A stretch of DNA of 64,000 nt. Origin: Hymenobacter telluris (lineage in GTDB: Bacteria; Bacteroidota; Bacteroidia; Cytophagales; Hymenobacteraceae). The stretch lies in the NCBI RefSeq assembly GCF_017313265.1, contig NZ_JAFLQZ010000002.1, forward strand, positions 186,001 through 250,000. Reading direction: 5' to 3'. A program made the translations under genes and the position numbers. Below the pieces are notes generated by a model. That model had not been told where the DNA came from. It ran no database searches and saw nothing but the letters and a program-made list of their open reading frames with translations. Of this stretch, positions 42,746 to 51,480 are shown one piece after another (position 1 is the stretch's first letter; the number at the start of each line of letters is the position of its first letter).

Positions 42746-43207
42746 ATGCTCCGGTTTCCGCGCCATACCATTCGCTTGATTGCCGCGACTTTGCTGGTCG
42801 TGTTCCTGAGCGCGCTGCTGGGGCCGGCCTTGGTGCTGGCCGATGCGCTGCGCCCTCAGGCAGCCGACGACCACCTGCATCTGCCGGGCCTGCCGCAGGC
42901 TCATCACCACCACGAAAGTGAAAAGCAGCTCCAACTGCATCTGAAAGCGGGCCCGGTCAAAAAGCATCATTCCTGCCAAACCTGCACCAACGACGACGAG
43001 CCGCCCCTGGCAGCTCTTAAGCCGTTGGCGAAGCTGCTGGGCGAGCTGGCCGCGCCGGGACTGCTGGCCATGCCGCCCGTGCAGAGCTACCGGTATCAGG
43101 CATATCAGGCCTGGGACCGGCAGCGCGCCGTGGTGCTGGTGCCGCCCGACTACCTGAAACCCAAAATTCCGGATTTAAGGGTATTTCTGGGGTCGTTAAC
43201 TATTTAA
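42746..43207 (+). CDS. Secreted His-rich protein upstream of metal efflux genes
   Basis: The 153-residue protein has a signal peptide ('LIAATLLVVFLSALLGPALVLA'). The mature part has a His cluster ('QAHHHHESEKQLQLHLKAG'), 'KKHHSCQTCTNDDE' with a CxxC pair, then a Pro-rich C-terminus. The His/Cys content and the position 112 nt before a CzcA-type pump suggest a periplasmic metal-binding accessory. I recognise no named family. A separate hairpin between it and the pump argues that the two may be transcribed separately. Confidence 0.75.
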   Translation: MLRFPRHTIRLIAATLLVVFLSALLGPALVLADALRPQAADDHLHLPGLPQAHHHHESEKQLQLHLKAGPVKKHHSCQTCTNDDEPPLAALKPLAKLLGELAAPGLLAMPPVQSYRYQAYQAWDRQRAVVLVPPDYLKPKIPDLRVFLGSLTI

Positions 43208-43225
43208 CCTGCCGAATCTGTTTAG

Positions 43226-43265
43226 GGTCCGCGCTGGAACGGCTATGTCGTGCCCAGCGCGGACC
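43226..43265. terminator. Terminator between His-rich protein and the RND pump gene
   Basis: GGTCCGCGCTGG (43226-43237) pairs with 43254-43265, followed by TTTT on the plus strand. Confidence 0.8.
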
Positions 43266-43319
43266 TTTTGCGTACTGTTTGCAGTGGTTTCATAGTTTTT
43301 CTTTCCCGTTAGGCAGCTT

Positions 43320-46300
43320 ATGCTTGATCGTATTATTCAGTTTTCCATCCACCACAAGCTGCTCGTGGGGTTGTTCACGCTGGCGCTTGTGGTGTGGGGC
43401 AGCTACTCGGTGGCGCACTTGCCCATTGATGCCGTACCCGACATCACCAACAACCAAGTGCAGGTCATCACCCAAACGCCTTCCCTCGGGGCTCCTGATG
43501 TGGAGCGGCTGGTGACGTTTCCGGTGGAACAAGCCATTGCCACCATTCCGGAAGTGCAGGAAGTGCGCTCCTTTTCGCGGTTTGGCCTCTCCGTGGTTAC
43601 CATCGTTTTCGATGAAAGCACCGACGTGTACTGGGCGCGTACCCAGGTGAGTGAGCGGCTCAAGGAGGCCGAGCGGCAGATACCGCCCGGTACCGGCACG
43701 CCCGAGCTGGCGCCGCTCACCACCGGCCTAGGCGAAATCTACCAGTATGTGTTGCACCCGGCCAAGGGCTACGAGCGGAAGTATTCGGCCACCGAGCTGC
43801 GCACCATGCAAGACTGGCTGGTGCGTCGCCAACTGCTGGGCACGTCCGGCGTAGCCGACGTCAGCAGCTTCGGGGGCTACGTGAAGCAGTATGAAGTGGG
43901 CCTAGACCCCGAGCGGCTGCGGAGCCTCAACGTGACGGTAGCCGATGTATTTGCCGCGCTAGAGCAAAACAACCAAAACACCGGCGGCGCCTACATCGAC
44001 CGAAACCCGGTAGCCTATGCCATCCGAACCGAAGGATTAGCTGGCTCCCTCGACGACGTGCGCCGCATGGTGGTGCGGCCCGCTACCACGGCCACGGGCG
44101 TACCCGTGCTGGTGCGCGACGTAGCCACGGTGCGCTTCGGCCACGCCATGCGCTACGGCATGCTCACCCGCAACCAGGAAGGCGAAGTGGTAGGCGGGCT
44201 GGTGCTCATGCTGAAAGGCGCTAACTCGTCGGCGGTTATCAAGGCGGTGAAAGCACGCATGGCCACCATCCAGAAAACCCTACCGGCCGGCGTAGTAATT
44301 GAGCCGTTTCTGGACCGTACCAAGCTGGTAAACCAGGCCATCAGCACCGTCACCAAAAACTTGGCGGAAGGCGCCCTGATTGTGATTTTCGTGCTGGTGT
44401 TGTTCCTTGGTAATTGGCGGGCGGGGCTGGTGGTGGCCTCGGTTATTCCGCTGGCTATGTTTTTCGCCATTGGCCTGATGCGCCTGTTCGGGGTGTCGGG
44501 CAACCTGCTCAGCCTGGGCGCCATCGACTTCGGGCTGATTGTGGACGGTGCCGTTATTATTGTGGAAGCCATTGTGCACCGGCTGGCCGGCCTGACGCGC
44601 CCCGCCGGAACTGCCGACCTACAGCCCGCCGAAATGGACGAGGAAGTGTACCAGGCGGCCAGCAAAATCCGCTCATCGGCCGCCTTCGGCGAAATCATCA
44701 TCCTGATTGTGTACCTGCCGTTGCTGGCGCTGGGTGGCATTGAGGGCAAGATGTTCCGGCCGATGGCCCAAACCGTGGGCTTCGCCATTCTCGGCGCGTT
44801 CATCTTGTCCTTGACCTACGTGCCTATGGTATCGGCGCTGGTGCTGAGCCGCCGGACGCACGCCGCCCCAACTTGGTCGGACCGGGTGCTGAACAGTTTG
44901 GCGGCCCGCTACCAGCGGGTGGTGGAGTGGGCCTTGGGTGCCAAAGCTCTGATACTGAGTGCCGCACTGGCGCTGCTGGTTGGAGGTATTCTGTTATTTA
45001 GAACCTTGGGCGGCGAGTTCATCCCGACGCTGGAAGAAGGCGACTTCGCCGTGGAAACCCGCGTGCTGCCCGGCTCGTCCATTACCTACACCGCCGAAAA
45101 AGCCCAGCAAGCCGCCGGAATTTTGCTCCGAAATTTTCCCGAGGTCAAGGAGGTAGTGGCCAAAATCGGCTCCTCGGAAATCCCCACCGACCCCATGCCC
45201 GCCGAAGCCTGTGACTTGATTGTGGTGCTCAAGGACCGCCAGGACTGGACGTCGGCCAGCAACCGCGAAGAGTTGGTCGAGAAAATGTCGGCGAAACTCA
45301 CTCGGATTCCGGGCGTTACGTTCGGGTTTCAGCAGCCCATCCAGATGCGTTTCAACGAGCTGATTTCAGGCGCAAAGCAGGATGTGGTGCTGAAGATTTT
45401 TGGGGAAGACCTGCAACAGCTCGACTATTACGCCCAGCAAGTAGGCAACCTGGTGAAAGACCTGCCCGGTGCCACCGATTTGTATGTGGAGCGTAGCACC
45501 GGCCAAGCCCAGATTGTCGCGCGCCTCGACCGGGACCGGATGGCGCAGTACGGCTTGTCGGTGGCGGCCGTGAACCGCACGGTGCAGGCGGCTTTTGCCG
45601 GCCAAGTGGCGGGCCAGGTGTTCGAGCAGGAGCGCCGTTTCGATTTGGTGATACGCCTCCAGGAAAGCTACCGCCAAGACATTCGTAACCTGCGCCAGTT
45701 GTTCATTGCCACCCCCGACGGCCGCCAGATTCCGCTGGAACAAGTAGCGCAAGTGGAACTGGTGCCCGGCCCCAGCCAGATTCAGCGCGACGATGCCAAG
45801 CGCCGTATTACAGTGGGCTTCAACGTGCGGGGCCACGACGTGGAAACGCTGGTGAAACAAGTGCAGCAGCGCCTGGAGCGGCAAGTGAAATTTGCGCCTG
45901 GCTATTACGTCACCTACGGCGGCCAATTCCAGAATCTACAGTCGGCGCGTGAGCGGCTGCTGATTGCGGTGCCAATGGCGCTGCTGCTCATCTTTCTGCT
46001 GCTCTATGCTACGTTTAACTCAGTTAGCCAGTCGGTTATGATTTTTACGGCTATTCCGCTTTCAGCCATTGGGGGCGTGCTGGCGCTGTGGCTGCGGGGC
46101 ATGCCGTTCAGCATTTCGGCGGGGGTGGGCTTCATTGCGCTGTTTGGGGTGGCTGTGCTCAATGGCATCGTGCTTATCGGCTACTTCAACCAGCTCAAGG
46201 CCGAAGGCGTAACCGACCTGCGCACCCGCATCCTGGAAGGCACCCACGTTCGGCTGCGGCCCGTGCTCATGACGGCCACTGTAGCGTCGTTGGGTTTTCT

Positions 46301-47747
46301 GCCCATGGCCCTATCAAGCTCGGCCGGGGGCGAAGTGCAGAAACCCTTGGCGACGGTGGTAATTGGCGGCCTTGTAACGGCTACCTTGCTTACCCTGCTG
46401 GTGTTGCCCGTGCTCTACTATCTGGAAGAAACCTGGACCACCCGCCGAGTTGCCAAAGCTAGTGGTGCTGTAAATAAGCCAGTTATAACGAGCCTGTTCT
46501 TCTTGACGCTGATAAGCTGGTCAGGCGCCGCACAGGCCCAAACTCCCGGCACGCCGGAAGGCGGCCCCCTGAACGCCAGCCAGGCCGTGGATGCCGCCCT
46601 GCTGGGCAGCGGCACGGTGCGCGGGGCCGAGCAGCAGCTAGCCGCCCAGCAAGCTGCCGTGCGCGGCGTGCGCGAATGGGGCCGTACCACCGTGCAGGCC
46701 AGCTACGGGCAGTACAACTCGGTGCACAACGACAATCAGGTGAGCATCACGCAGCCGTTGGCGTGGCCGGGCTACTACGGTACCCTCACGGCGCTGGCCA
46801 AGGCGCAGGTAGCCACCAAAGAACAGCAGCTGGCCGTGGCCCGCGCCGAATTGCGGCGGCAGGTGCGGCTCCAATACGAAGCCGCCGTGCACGCCCGGCA
46901 CCGCCTGCGCACCCTGCGCACCCAGGATAGTGTGTACACCGAGTTTGCGCGGGCTGCCGAAGTCCGCTTCCGCACCGGCGAAACCGCTCGGCTGGAAGTA
47001 GCTACGGCGCAAGTGCAGCAAGGCGAAACCCACACCCGCCTCACCCAAGCCCGCACCGACTACCAAGTAGCCGCCCGGCAGCTGCAGGCTTTGTTGCAAC
47101 GGCCGCAACCCGTAACCATAGCCGACAGTGTGCTGCAACCCCTGAGCCCGCAACGCAACGTGCCGGTTACCGATACCGTGGCGCTCAGCCGCAGTTTGCT
47201 GGCCCAGGTGCTACGCCAGCAACTAGCCGTAGCCCAGGCCGAAACCCGCGTGACGCAGGCGCAAGGTAAGCCAGGACTGAGCGTAGGGTACTTCAACCAG
47301 TCGCTCATCGGGCCGCAGACGGTGGATGGCGTACCACGCACCTACACCGCCACCGACCGGTTTCAGGGTGTGCAGGCAACGGTGGCCGTGGCTCTGGTAA
47401 CTGGGCCGCAACGCGCGCGGGTGCAAGCGGCGCGTCTACAGGAAAAAGTGGCCGCCACCAGCTACGCCCGCTACCAGATTGAGCTGACGAGTAGGGTGGA
47501 AGAGCTGCTGTTGCAGCGCGCCGAGCAGCAGCAGCGCCTGCAATTCTACCAGCAAACCGGGTTGCCGCAAGCCTCGGTCATCATTCGCGTGGCTACCAAA
47601 GGCTTTAAGGCTGGCGAAACCAACTACACCGAGTACCTGCTCAACCTGGACCGCGCCCTGCGCCTGCGTACCGACTACCTCGACGCGCTGCTCCAGCACA
47701 ACCAAACCGTCATCGAGCTAGATTATCTGTTGGGCACCGGCGAGTAG
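43320..47747 (+). CDS. CzcA/CusA-type heavy-metal RND pump fused to a TolC-like outer-membrane factor
   Basis: The 1475-residue protein joins two components. Residues 1-~1045 are a heavy-metal RND pump: 'IPEVQEVRSFSRFGLSVVTIVF', TM4 acidic relay 'IDFGLIVDGAVIIVEA', and 'VLNGIVLIGYFNQLK'. Around 1052-1073 a second signal-peptide-like segment ('VITSLFFLTLISWSGAAQAQ') precedes a TolC/CzcC-type domain (~1080-1475) with long coiled stretches ('VRGAEQQLAAQQAAVRGVREW'). Pump fusions with the outer-membrane factor are known in Bacteroidota. The internal signal could let signal peptidase cut the chain into pump and channel. The substrate is a metal cation, Cu/Ag or Co/Zn/Cd, not decided by sequence. 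Confidence 0.93.
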   Translation: MLDRIIQFSIHHKLLVGLFTLALVVWGSYSVAHLPIDAVPDITNNQVQVITQTPSLGAPDVERLVTFPVEQAIATIPEVQEVRSFSRFGLSVVTIVFDESTDVYWARTQVSERLKEAERQIPPGTGTPELAPLTTGLGEIYQYVLHPAKGYERKYSATELRTMQDWLVRRQLLGTSGVADVSSFGGYVKQYEVGLDPERLRSLNVTVADVFAALEQNNQNTGGAYIDRNPVAYAIRTEGLAGSLDDVRRMVVRPATTATGVPVLVRDVATVRFGHAMRYGMLTRNQEGEVVGGLVLMLKGANSSAVIKAVKARMATIQKTLPAGVVIEPFLDRTKLVNQAISTVTKNLAEGALIVIFVLVLFLGNWRAGLVVASVIPLAMFFAIGLMRLFGVSGNLLSLGAIDFGLIVDGAVIIVEAIVHRLAGLTRPAGTADLQPAEMDEEVYQAASKIRSSAAFGEIIILIVYLPLLALGGIEGKMFRPMAQTVGFAILGAFILSLTYVPMVSALVLSRRTHAAPTWSDRVLNSLAARYQRVVEWALGAKALILSAALALLVGGILLFRTLGGEFIPTLEEGDFAVETRVLPGSSITYTAEKAQQAAGILLRNFPEVKEVVAKIGSSEIPTDPMPAEACDLIVVLKDRQDWTSASNREELVEKMSAKLTRIPGVTFGFQQPIQMRFNELISGAKQDVVLKIFGEDLQQLDYYAQQVGNLVKDLPGATDLYVERSTGQAQIVARLDRDRMAQYGLSVAAVNRTVQAAFAGQVAGQVFEQERRFDLVIRLQESYRQDIRNLRQLFIATPDGRQIPLEQVAQVELVPGPSQIQRDDAKRRITVGFNVRGHDVETLVKQVQQRLERQVKFAPGYYVTYGGQFQNLQSARERLLIAVPMALLLIFLLLYATFNSVSQSVMIFTAIPLSAIGGVLALWLRGMPFSISAGVGFIALFGVAVLNGIVLIGYFNQLKAEGVTDLRTRILEGTHVRLRPVLMTATVASLGFLPMALSSSAGGEVQKPLATVVIGGLVTATLLTLLVLPVLYYLEETWTTRRVAKASGAVNKPVITSLFFLTLISWSGAAQAQTPGTPEGGPLNASQAVDAALLGSGTVRGAEQQLAAQQAAVRGVREWGRTTVQASYGQYNSVHNDNQVSITQPLAWPGYYGTLTALAKAQVATKEQQLAVARAELRRQVRLQYEAAVHARHRLRTLRTQDSVYTEFARAAEVRFRTGETARLEVATAQVQQGETHTRLTQARTDYQVAARQLQALLQRPQPVTIADSVLQPLSPQRNVPVTDTVALSRSLLAQVLRQQLAVAQAETRVTQAQGKPGLSVGYFNQSLIGPQTVDGVPRTYTATDRFQGVQATVAVALVTGPQRARVQAARLQEKVAATSYARYQIELTSRVEELLLQRAEQQQRLQFYQQTGLPQASVIIRVATKGFKAGETNYTEYLLNLDRALRLRTDYLDALLQHNQTVIELDYLLGTGE

Positions 47748-47771
47748 CCTAGCCGTTTCTTCTAGCTGAAA

Positions 47772-48962
47772 ATGAACCTCATGTCCACTGCCTTTTATCG
47801 AATAGCGCTTCTGTTCCTGCTGCTAAGCACCGCCTGCCACAACTCCGACGAGCCCGCCGCTGAAACCGCCAAAGTCCCTGCCACCATAGCCCCCGATGAC
47901 ACTCCCCCCGACCAGGTAACCCTTTCGCCCGATGAGCAGGAGTTGGCTGGCATCCGCACGGGGCCTATGATGCAACGAGTGCTAGGGGCGGGGCTGAAAG
48001 TGAACGGGGTGCTGGATGTTCCGCCCGACCAGTTGATGTCGGTTACGGCTCCGCTGGGCGGCATCGTTGAAAGCACAGCGTTGTTGCAGGGCACGCATGT
48101 GCGCAAAGGGCAGGTGCTGGCCGTTATCCGCAACCCCGAGTTCATTCAGCTGCAACAGAGCTACCTGGAAACTAAAAGCCAGCTGCAATTTGCGCGTGCC
48201 GAGCTAGACCGGCAGCGAGAGTTGGTGCGCGAGGAAGTTTCTCCTCTGAAAAACCTGCAACGCGCCCAGGCCGAGTACGGGGCCTTACAGGCTCAGGCTG
48301 CCGGCCAACTGGCCCGGCTCCGGCTGGCGGGGCTGCCGGTGGGCACCCGGCCGCTGGCTACTACGGCAGCATTGCGAGCCCCTAAAGATGCTTTCGTGAA
48401 AACCGTAAACGTGAGCGTCGGCCAAAGTATCACCCCCACCGATGCCCTGTTCGAACTGGTTGACCCCGACCACCTGCACGTAGAACTGACCGTATTCGAG
48501 AAAGACGTGCCGCAGCTACGCAAAGGCCAGCGCATCCGCTTCACGGTACCCAACGACAGCAGCACCGAGCGCCTGGCCACCGTATACCTAGTGGGGCGTA
48601 CCGTCGATGAGCAGCAGCGCACAGTCCGCGTCCACGGCCACCTCGACCGGGAAAATGACCCCGCCTTGCTACCCGGCATGTTTGTGCGGGCCGTCATCGA
48701 AACCACCTCGCGCCGTACCACCGCCCTCCCCGACAAAGCCGTAGTCGATTACGAAGGCCGGCAGTACGTTTTCCGGCAGGAGCCCGCCGCCCGCGGCAAG
48801 CAGGTGTTTCGCATGGTACAGGTCCGCCGCGGTGAGCAAGCCGATGGCTACGCCGAAGTGCTACTGCCCGCAAGTTCCGCCGGAGATACTACCGCCCGCT
48901 ACGTGGTAGAAGGCGCCTACTCGCTGCTGGGCAAGCTCAAAAACGCCAGCGAGGAAGAATAA
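47772..48962 (+). CDS. CusB/CzcB-type periplasmic adaptor lipoprotein
   Basis: The 396-residue protein has a lipobox ('LLLSTAC', Cys22). The adaptor parts follow: 'LKVNGVLDVPPDQLMSVTAPLGGIVESTALLQGTHVRKGQVLAVIRNPEFIQLQ' (barrel-lipoyl), a coiled hairpin ('SYLETKSQLQFARAELDRQRELV'), and 'HLHVELTVFEKDVPQLRKGQRIRFTVPN' (beta-barrel). It links the inner-membrane pump to the outer-membrane factor encoded by the fused gene 24 nt upstream. Together they make a tripartite efflux complex from two genes instead of three. Confidence 0.93.
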   Translation: MNLMSTAFYRIALLFLLLSTACHNSDEPAAETAKVPATIAPDDTPPDQVTLSPDEQELAGIRTGPMMQRVLGAGLKVNGVLDVPPDQLMSVTAPLGGIVESTALLQGTHVRKGQVLAVIRNPEFIQLQQSYLETKSQLQFARAELDRQRELVREEVSPLKNLQRAQAEYGALQAQAAGQLARLRLAGLPVGTRPLATTAALRAPKDAFVKTVNVSVGQSITPTDALFELVDPDHLHVELTVFEKDVPQLRKGQRIRFTVPNDSSTERLATVYLVGRTVDEQQRTVRVHGHLDRENDPALLPGMFVRAVIETTSRRTTALPDKAVVDYEGRQYVFRQEPAARGKQVFRMVQVRRGEQADGYAEVLLPASSAGDTTARYVVEGAYSLLGKLKNASEEE

Positions 48963-48988
48963 GGTAGATGCGGTTGGCAATTCAATGA

Positions 48989-49024
48989 TAAGGCCCAGCG
49001 TGCATGTGCGCGCTGGGCCTTATC
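48989..49024. terminator. Bidirectional terminator between efflux operon and T9SS protein gene
   Basis: Arms 48989-49001 (ATAAGGCCCAGCG) and 49012-49024 pair perfectly with a 10-nt loop between convergent genes. Confidence 0.8.
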
Positions 49025-49041
49025 TATAAGTAGAGGGGGGC

Positions 49042-50376
49042 TTACTGGACCACTAGTTTCTGGCGGCTAATACCCGCTTCAGAGGCAATTTCCAGCGTGT
49101 ATACCCCGGCTTTATACGCACTCAGGTCGAGGGTGAACGGCGTAGCTGGACCGCCTTGCCAGGTACGACGCGCTACTTGTCGGCCCAGTGCATCGGCAAT
49201 CTTTAACTCTACGCTCGTCCTCATGTGCTGGGAGGTAATTGTAAAGCGCCCGTCGGTGCTGGGGTTTGGGTACACCTGGAAGCCGAATTGCTCGGGTGCT
49301 GCCGCCCGGGCCGAAAGCGTAGTGCTGGTGAGTCGGCGCATCCCAGTGCCAGCACCAGTTAGTGGATTTACGCCGCCAGTCCAGGCTGCCGTAGAGCTCA
49401 CCGCATCCACAAACAGATTGTTCAGCGTGTTTTCCAGCGTCACCCAGGTTTGGCCGTTGTCACGCGAGTAGGCCGTGCCCCTGATGCCGTCACCCAGATC
49501 AGGGCCGGTGCTGATGTACTGGCTGGTACCAGGTACGTTATCAAGCCCCCACGCCGGGAAATTGCCCGTGAATGTAACCCGCGTCCAAGTCAGGCCGCCA
49601 TCGGTGGTACGCTCCAACAGGCGGGTGCCCGTGTCCTGGTCCAAGAAAGAAGCCAGTCCGTTCTGCGCATCCCGGAAGGCTAGGTTTTGTATCCCATCTA
49701 CAAGTCCCGTAGCAGCTACAGTCCAGGTAGCACCTTTGTCGGTGCTGCGGAACACGCGGCCTTCCAGTGTTCCAACCCAAATAGTATTGCCTGATACGGC
49801 ATATACGTTATCGGCGGCATTTTCACGCAGAGTCGAAGCCGGTGTATTCGCAACGGTGGTCCAGGTGACTCCTCCATCAATGGTTCGGTAAATTTCCAGT
49901 GGCCCACTCGCAACCGGCGGATCACCCACGCAAACGCCTTCTGTGGCGCTGAAAAAATGCACCGCAGTGGGGTAGCTATTGGTGCTGCCAAACTGCTGCG
50001 GTGTGGTTTGCCGCACCCAGGTTTGGCCACCGTTTGTCGTTTTCAGAATGCGGCTATTGGCTCTATTCCCTACGACCCCAACCCAGGCGGTATTCGCATC
50101 AACTGCCGTGAGGCAACTCACAAACTCGTCGGCAGTCAGCACCCCGGTCACGATTCCCGTAGTCCAGGTAATACCACCATCCGTACTCCGGGCTACTTGG
50201 TTGGTGTCGTCGCCATTCAAGTCGTACCCTATCGTCCACACCGTAGTTGCATCAACGGCTTTAATGAGGAAGGGCGCCGCCACGGGGTTGGTAAAGCCGA
50301 TGGGCTGCGTCACCCATTGCGCTTGCACAGTGGTAGCGGCAAGCAGCAGGCCTGTGAGTAATGGTAAGGAAGTTCT
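49042..50376 (-). CDS. T9SS-exported Asp-box (BNR/Ycf48-like) repeat protein
   Basis: From ATG 50376 (MRTSLPLLTGLLLAATTVQAQ…) the product is 444 residues with a clear signal peptide. The body holds repeated Asp-box blades ('STDGGITWTTG', 'TTNGGQTWVRQ', 'TIDGGVTWTTV', 'STDKGATWTVA', 'TTDGGLTWTRV', 'SRDNGQTWVTL'), so a six- or seven-blade beta-propeller. A type A T9SS sorting domain ends the protein ('VYPNPSTDGRFTI…LKIADALGRQVARRTW…AGVYTLEIASEAGISRQKLVV'). It is exported through SprA and attached to or released from the cell. The ligand is unknown. Confidence 0.92.
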   Translation of the reverse strand, partial: RTSLPLLTGLLLAATTVQAQWVTQPIGFTNPVAAPFLIKAVDATTVWTIGYDLNGDDTNQVARSTDGGITWTTGIVTGVLTADEFVSCLTAVDANTAWVGVVGNRANSRILKTTNGGQTWVRQTTPQQFGSTNSYPTAVHFFSATEGVCVGDPPVASGPLEIYRTIDGGVTWTTVANTPASTLRENAADNVYAVSGNTIWVGTLEGRVFRSTDKGATWTVAATGLVDGIQNLAFRDAQNGLASFLDQDTGTRLLERTTDGGLTWTRVTFTGNFPAWGLDNVPGTSQYISTGPDLGDGIRGTAYSRDNGQTWVTLENTLNNLFVDAVSSTAAWTGGVNPLTGAGTGMRRLTSTTLSARAAAPEQFGFQVYPNPSTDGRFTITSQHMRTSVELKIADALGRQVARRTWQGGPATPFTLDLSAYKAGVYTLEIASEAGISRQKLVVQ

Positions 50377-50597
50377 CATACGTTGAATCAGCAGTAAAAT
50401 GGGGAGGAACATAATGTATAGGAAGGAGTAGGGAGTAAGCAGTTTAGTTGCTTGTACCGCACTATATATCTTTTAATCGATAGTAGGCAGCCTTCATCAA
50501 ATCATTACAAACACTACACATTGAGGTGACACTGCCGCCCGAATTTTGCCGGGCCTTCGGTTGCACAACTCGCAACACCTGAAGTAGCCTGCGCTTT

Positions 50598-50810
50598 ATG
50601 CCCGCTAACACCTTTGAATCATGCCCGGCGCCCACAGTAAGCAGCTCGTTGCCAACAAAACCAGAGCCCACTACGGTGCGGCGGCTCCTAAGCATCCGGA
50701 TTGCTTTGCAGCTTAGTGGGCAACCGACGCTCACTGCCGCCAGTCATATCCTGCTAGCCCGGTACGTAGCCGGCCAACTACCTCTTTCCGACATTATACC
50801 ACTGCTATAG
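50598..50810 (+). CDS. Small protein with VbhA-antitoxin-like C-terminus
   Basis: The 70-residue frame ends in 'SIRIALQLSGQPTLTAASHILLARYVAGQLPLSDIIPLL', which resembles the short helical antitoxin VbhA motif (…YVAGxIsxxE…). No Fic toxin gene lies beside it. It may be an orphan antitoxin-like or DNA-binding peptide. The opposite-strand frame here is less protein-like. Function and even coding status are uncertain. Confidence 0.4.
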   Translation: MPANTFESCPAPTVSSSLPTKPEPTTVRRLLSIRIALQLSGQPTLTAASHILLARYVAGQLPLSDIIPLL

Positions 50811-50870
50811 CAGTGTGTTAGCTTCCGCTCGCCGCAGTGTACGCACTGCTTTTTCTATTGCCCCACCCCT

Positions 50871-51326
50871 ATGAAAGCCAAAAAGCAAGAACTGGTTGCT
50901 ACCCTCCTAGAAGCCTTGGCGCCACAGCTAAGCTTGGTAGTACCAGCAGGCCACAAAACGCCCAAGCCGCTGCTAAAAACCGTGCGTCAGCTCGCCGAAC
51001 AGCTAGTGCGCGTCCGCAACAAGCAAGCCTCTAAAGCCGGTAGCCCCAAACCCAAGGAACTGCGCCAAAAGCTCACCGATGAATTAGTAGCCGTTCTCGA
51101 TGCGCATTTTGCCGAAGACGTACTAGCCGAGCAGGAAAACAAGGTCATCACTGAAACCGCAGAAGAATTGGCAGCCAAACTCACCAAGCTGCGCAGCAAG
51201 CAAACGCAGAAACCAGCCTTCACCGACACTGTTGCTACCGACACTACACAAGCAGCGCCAGCAAAACAAGCACGTCGTAAACGCCCCAGAGCTATACCAC
51301 CTGTGAGTGTACCTGCTGCAAGCTAA
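50871..51326 (+). CDS. Lys/Ala-rich protein with internal duplication, unknown
   Basis: The 151-residue protein has two similar helical units: residues ~5-52 ('ELVATLLEALAPQLSLVV…LLKTVRQLAEQLVRVRNKQASKAG') and ~65-110 ('ELVAVLDAHFAEDVLAEQ…ITETAEELAAKLTKLRSKQTQKP'). A basic tail follows ('KQARRKRPRA'). It has no signal peptide or TM. The basic, Ala/Lys-rich helices could bind nucleic acid, but I recognise no family. It lies 60 nt after the VbhA-like frame and is followed by a terminator. Confidence 0.7.
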   Translation: MKAKKQELVATLLEALAPQLSLVVPAGHKTPKPLLKTVRQLAEQLVRVRNKQASKAGSPKPKELRQKLTDELVAVLDAHFAEDVLAEQENKVITETAEELAAKLTKLRSKQTQKPAFTDTVATDTTQAAPAKQARRKRPRAIPPVSVPAAS

Positions 51327-51361
51327 CGGTAGAGGCCCAGGCTGTACCTCAATAACGCAAG

Positions 51362-51395
51362 AAGCCCCTTCGCAAACTGCAAAGGGGCTTTTTTT
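51362..51395 (+). terminator. Intrinsic terminator
   Basis: AAGCCCCTT (51362-51370) pairs with AAGGGGCTT (51382-51390), followed by TTTTT on the plus strand. It ends the Lys/Ala-rich gene and sits against the 3' end of tRNA-Leu. Confidence 0.85.
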
Positions 51396-51396
51396 G

Positions 51397-51480
51397 TACC
51401 AGAGACGGGAATCGAACCCGTACTTCCTTACGGAAACGGCATTTTAAGTGCCGCGTGTCTACCTATTCCACCACTCCGGC
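51397..51480 (-). tRNA. tRNA-Leu (anticodon TAA)
   Basis: On the minus strand an 84-nt class II tRNA begins GCCGGAGTGGTGGAATAGG, has anticodon loop ACTTAAAAT (TAA), a variable arm, the T-arm ACGGG-TTCGATT-CCCGT and acceptor CTCTGGT-A. CCA is not encoded. The 5' 18 nt overlap the end of the HNH gene. Confidence 0.95.

Noticed and set aside
50462..50734. 90-codon minus-strand frame
   Set aside because: Overlaps the more protein-like VbhA-like frame; composition unremarkable. Either could be non-coding.
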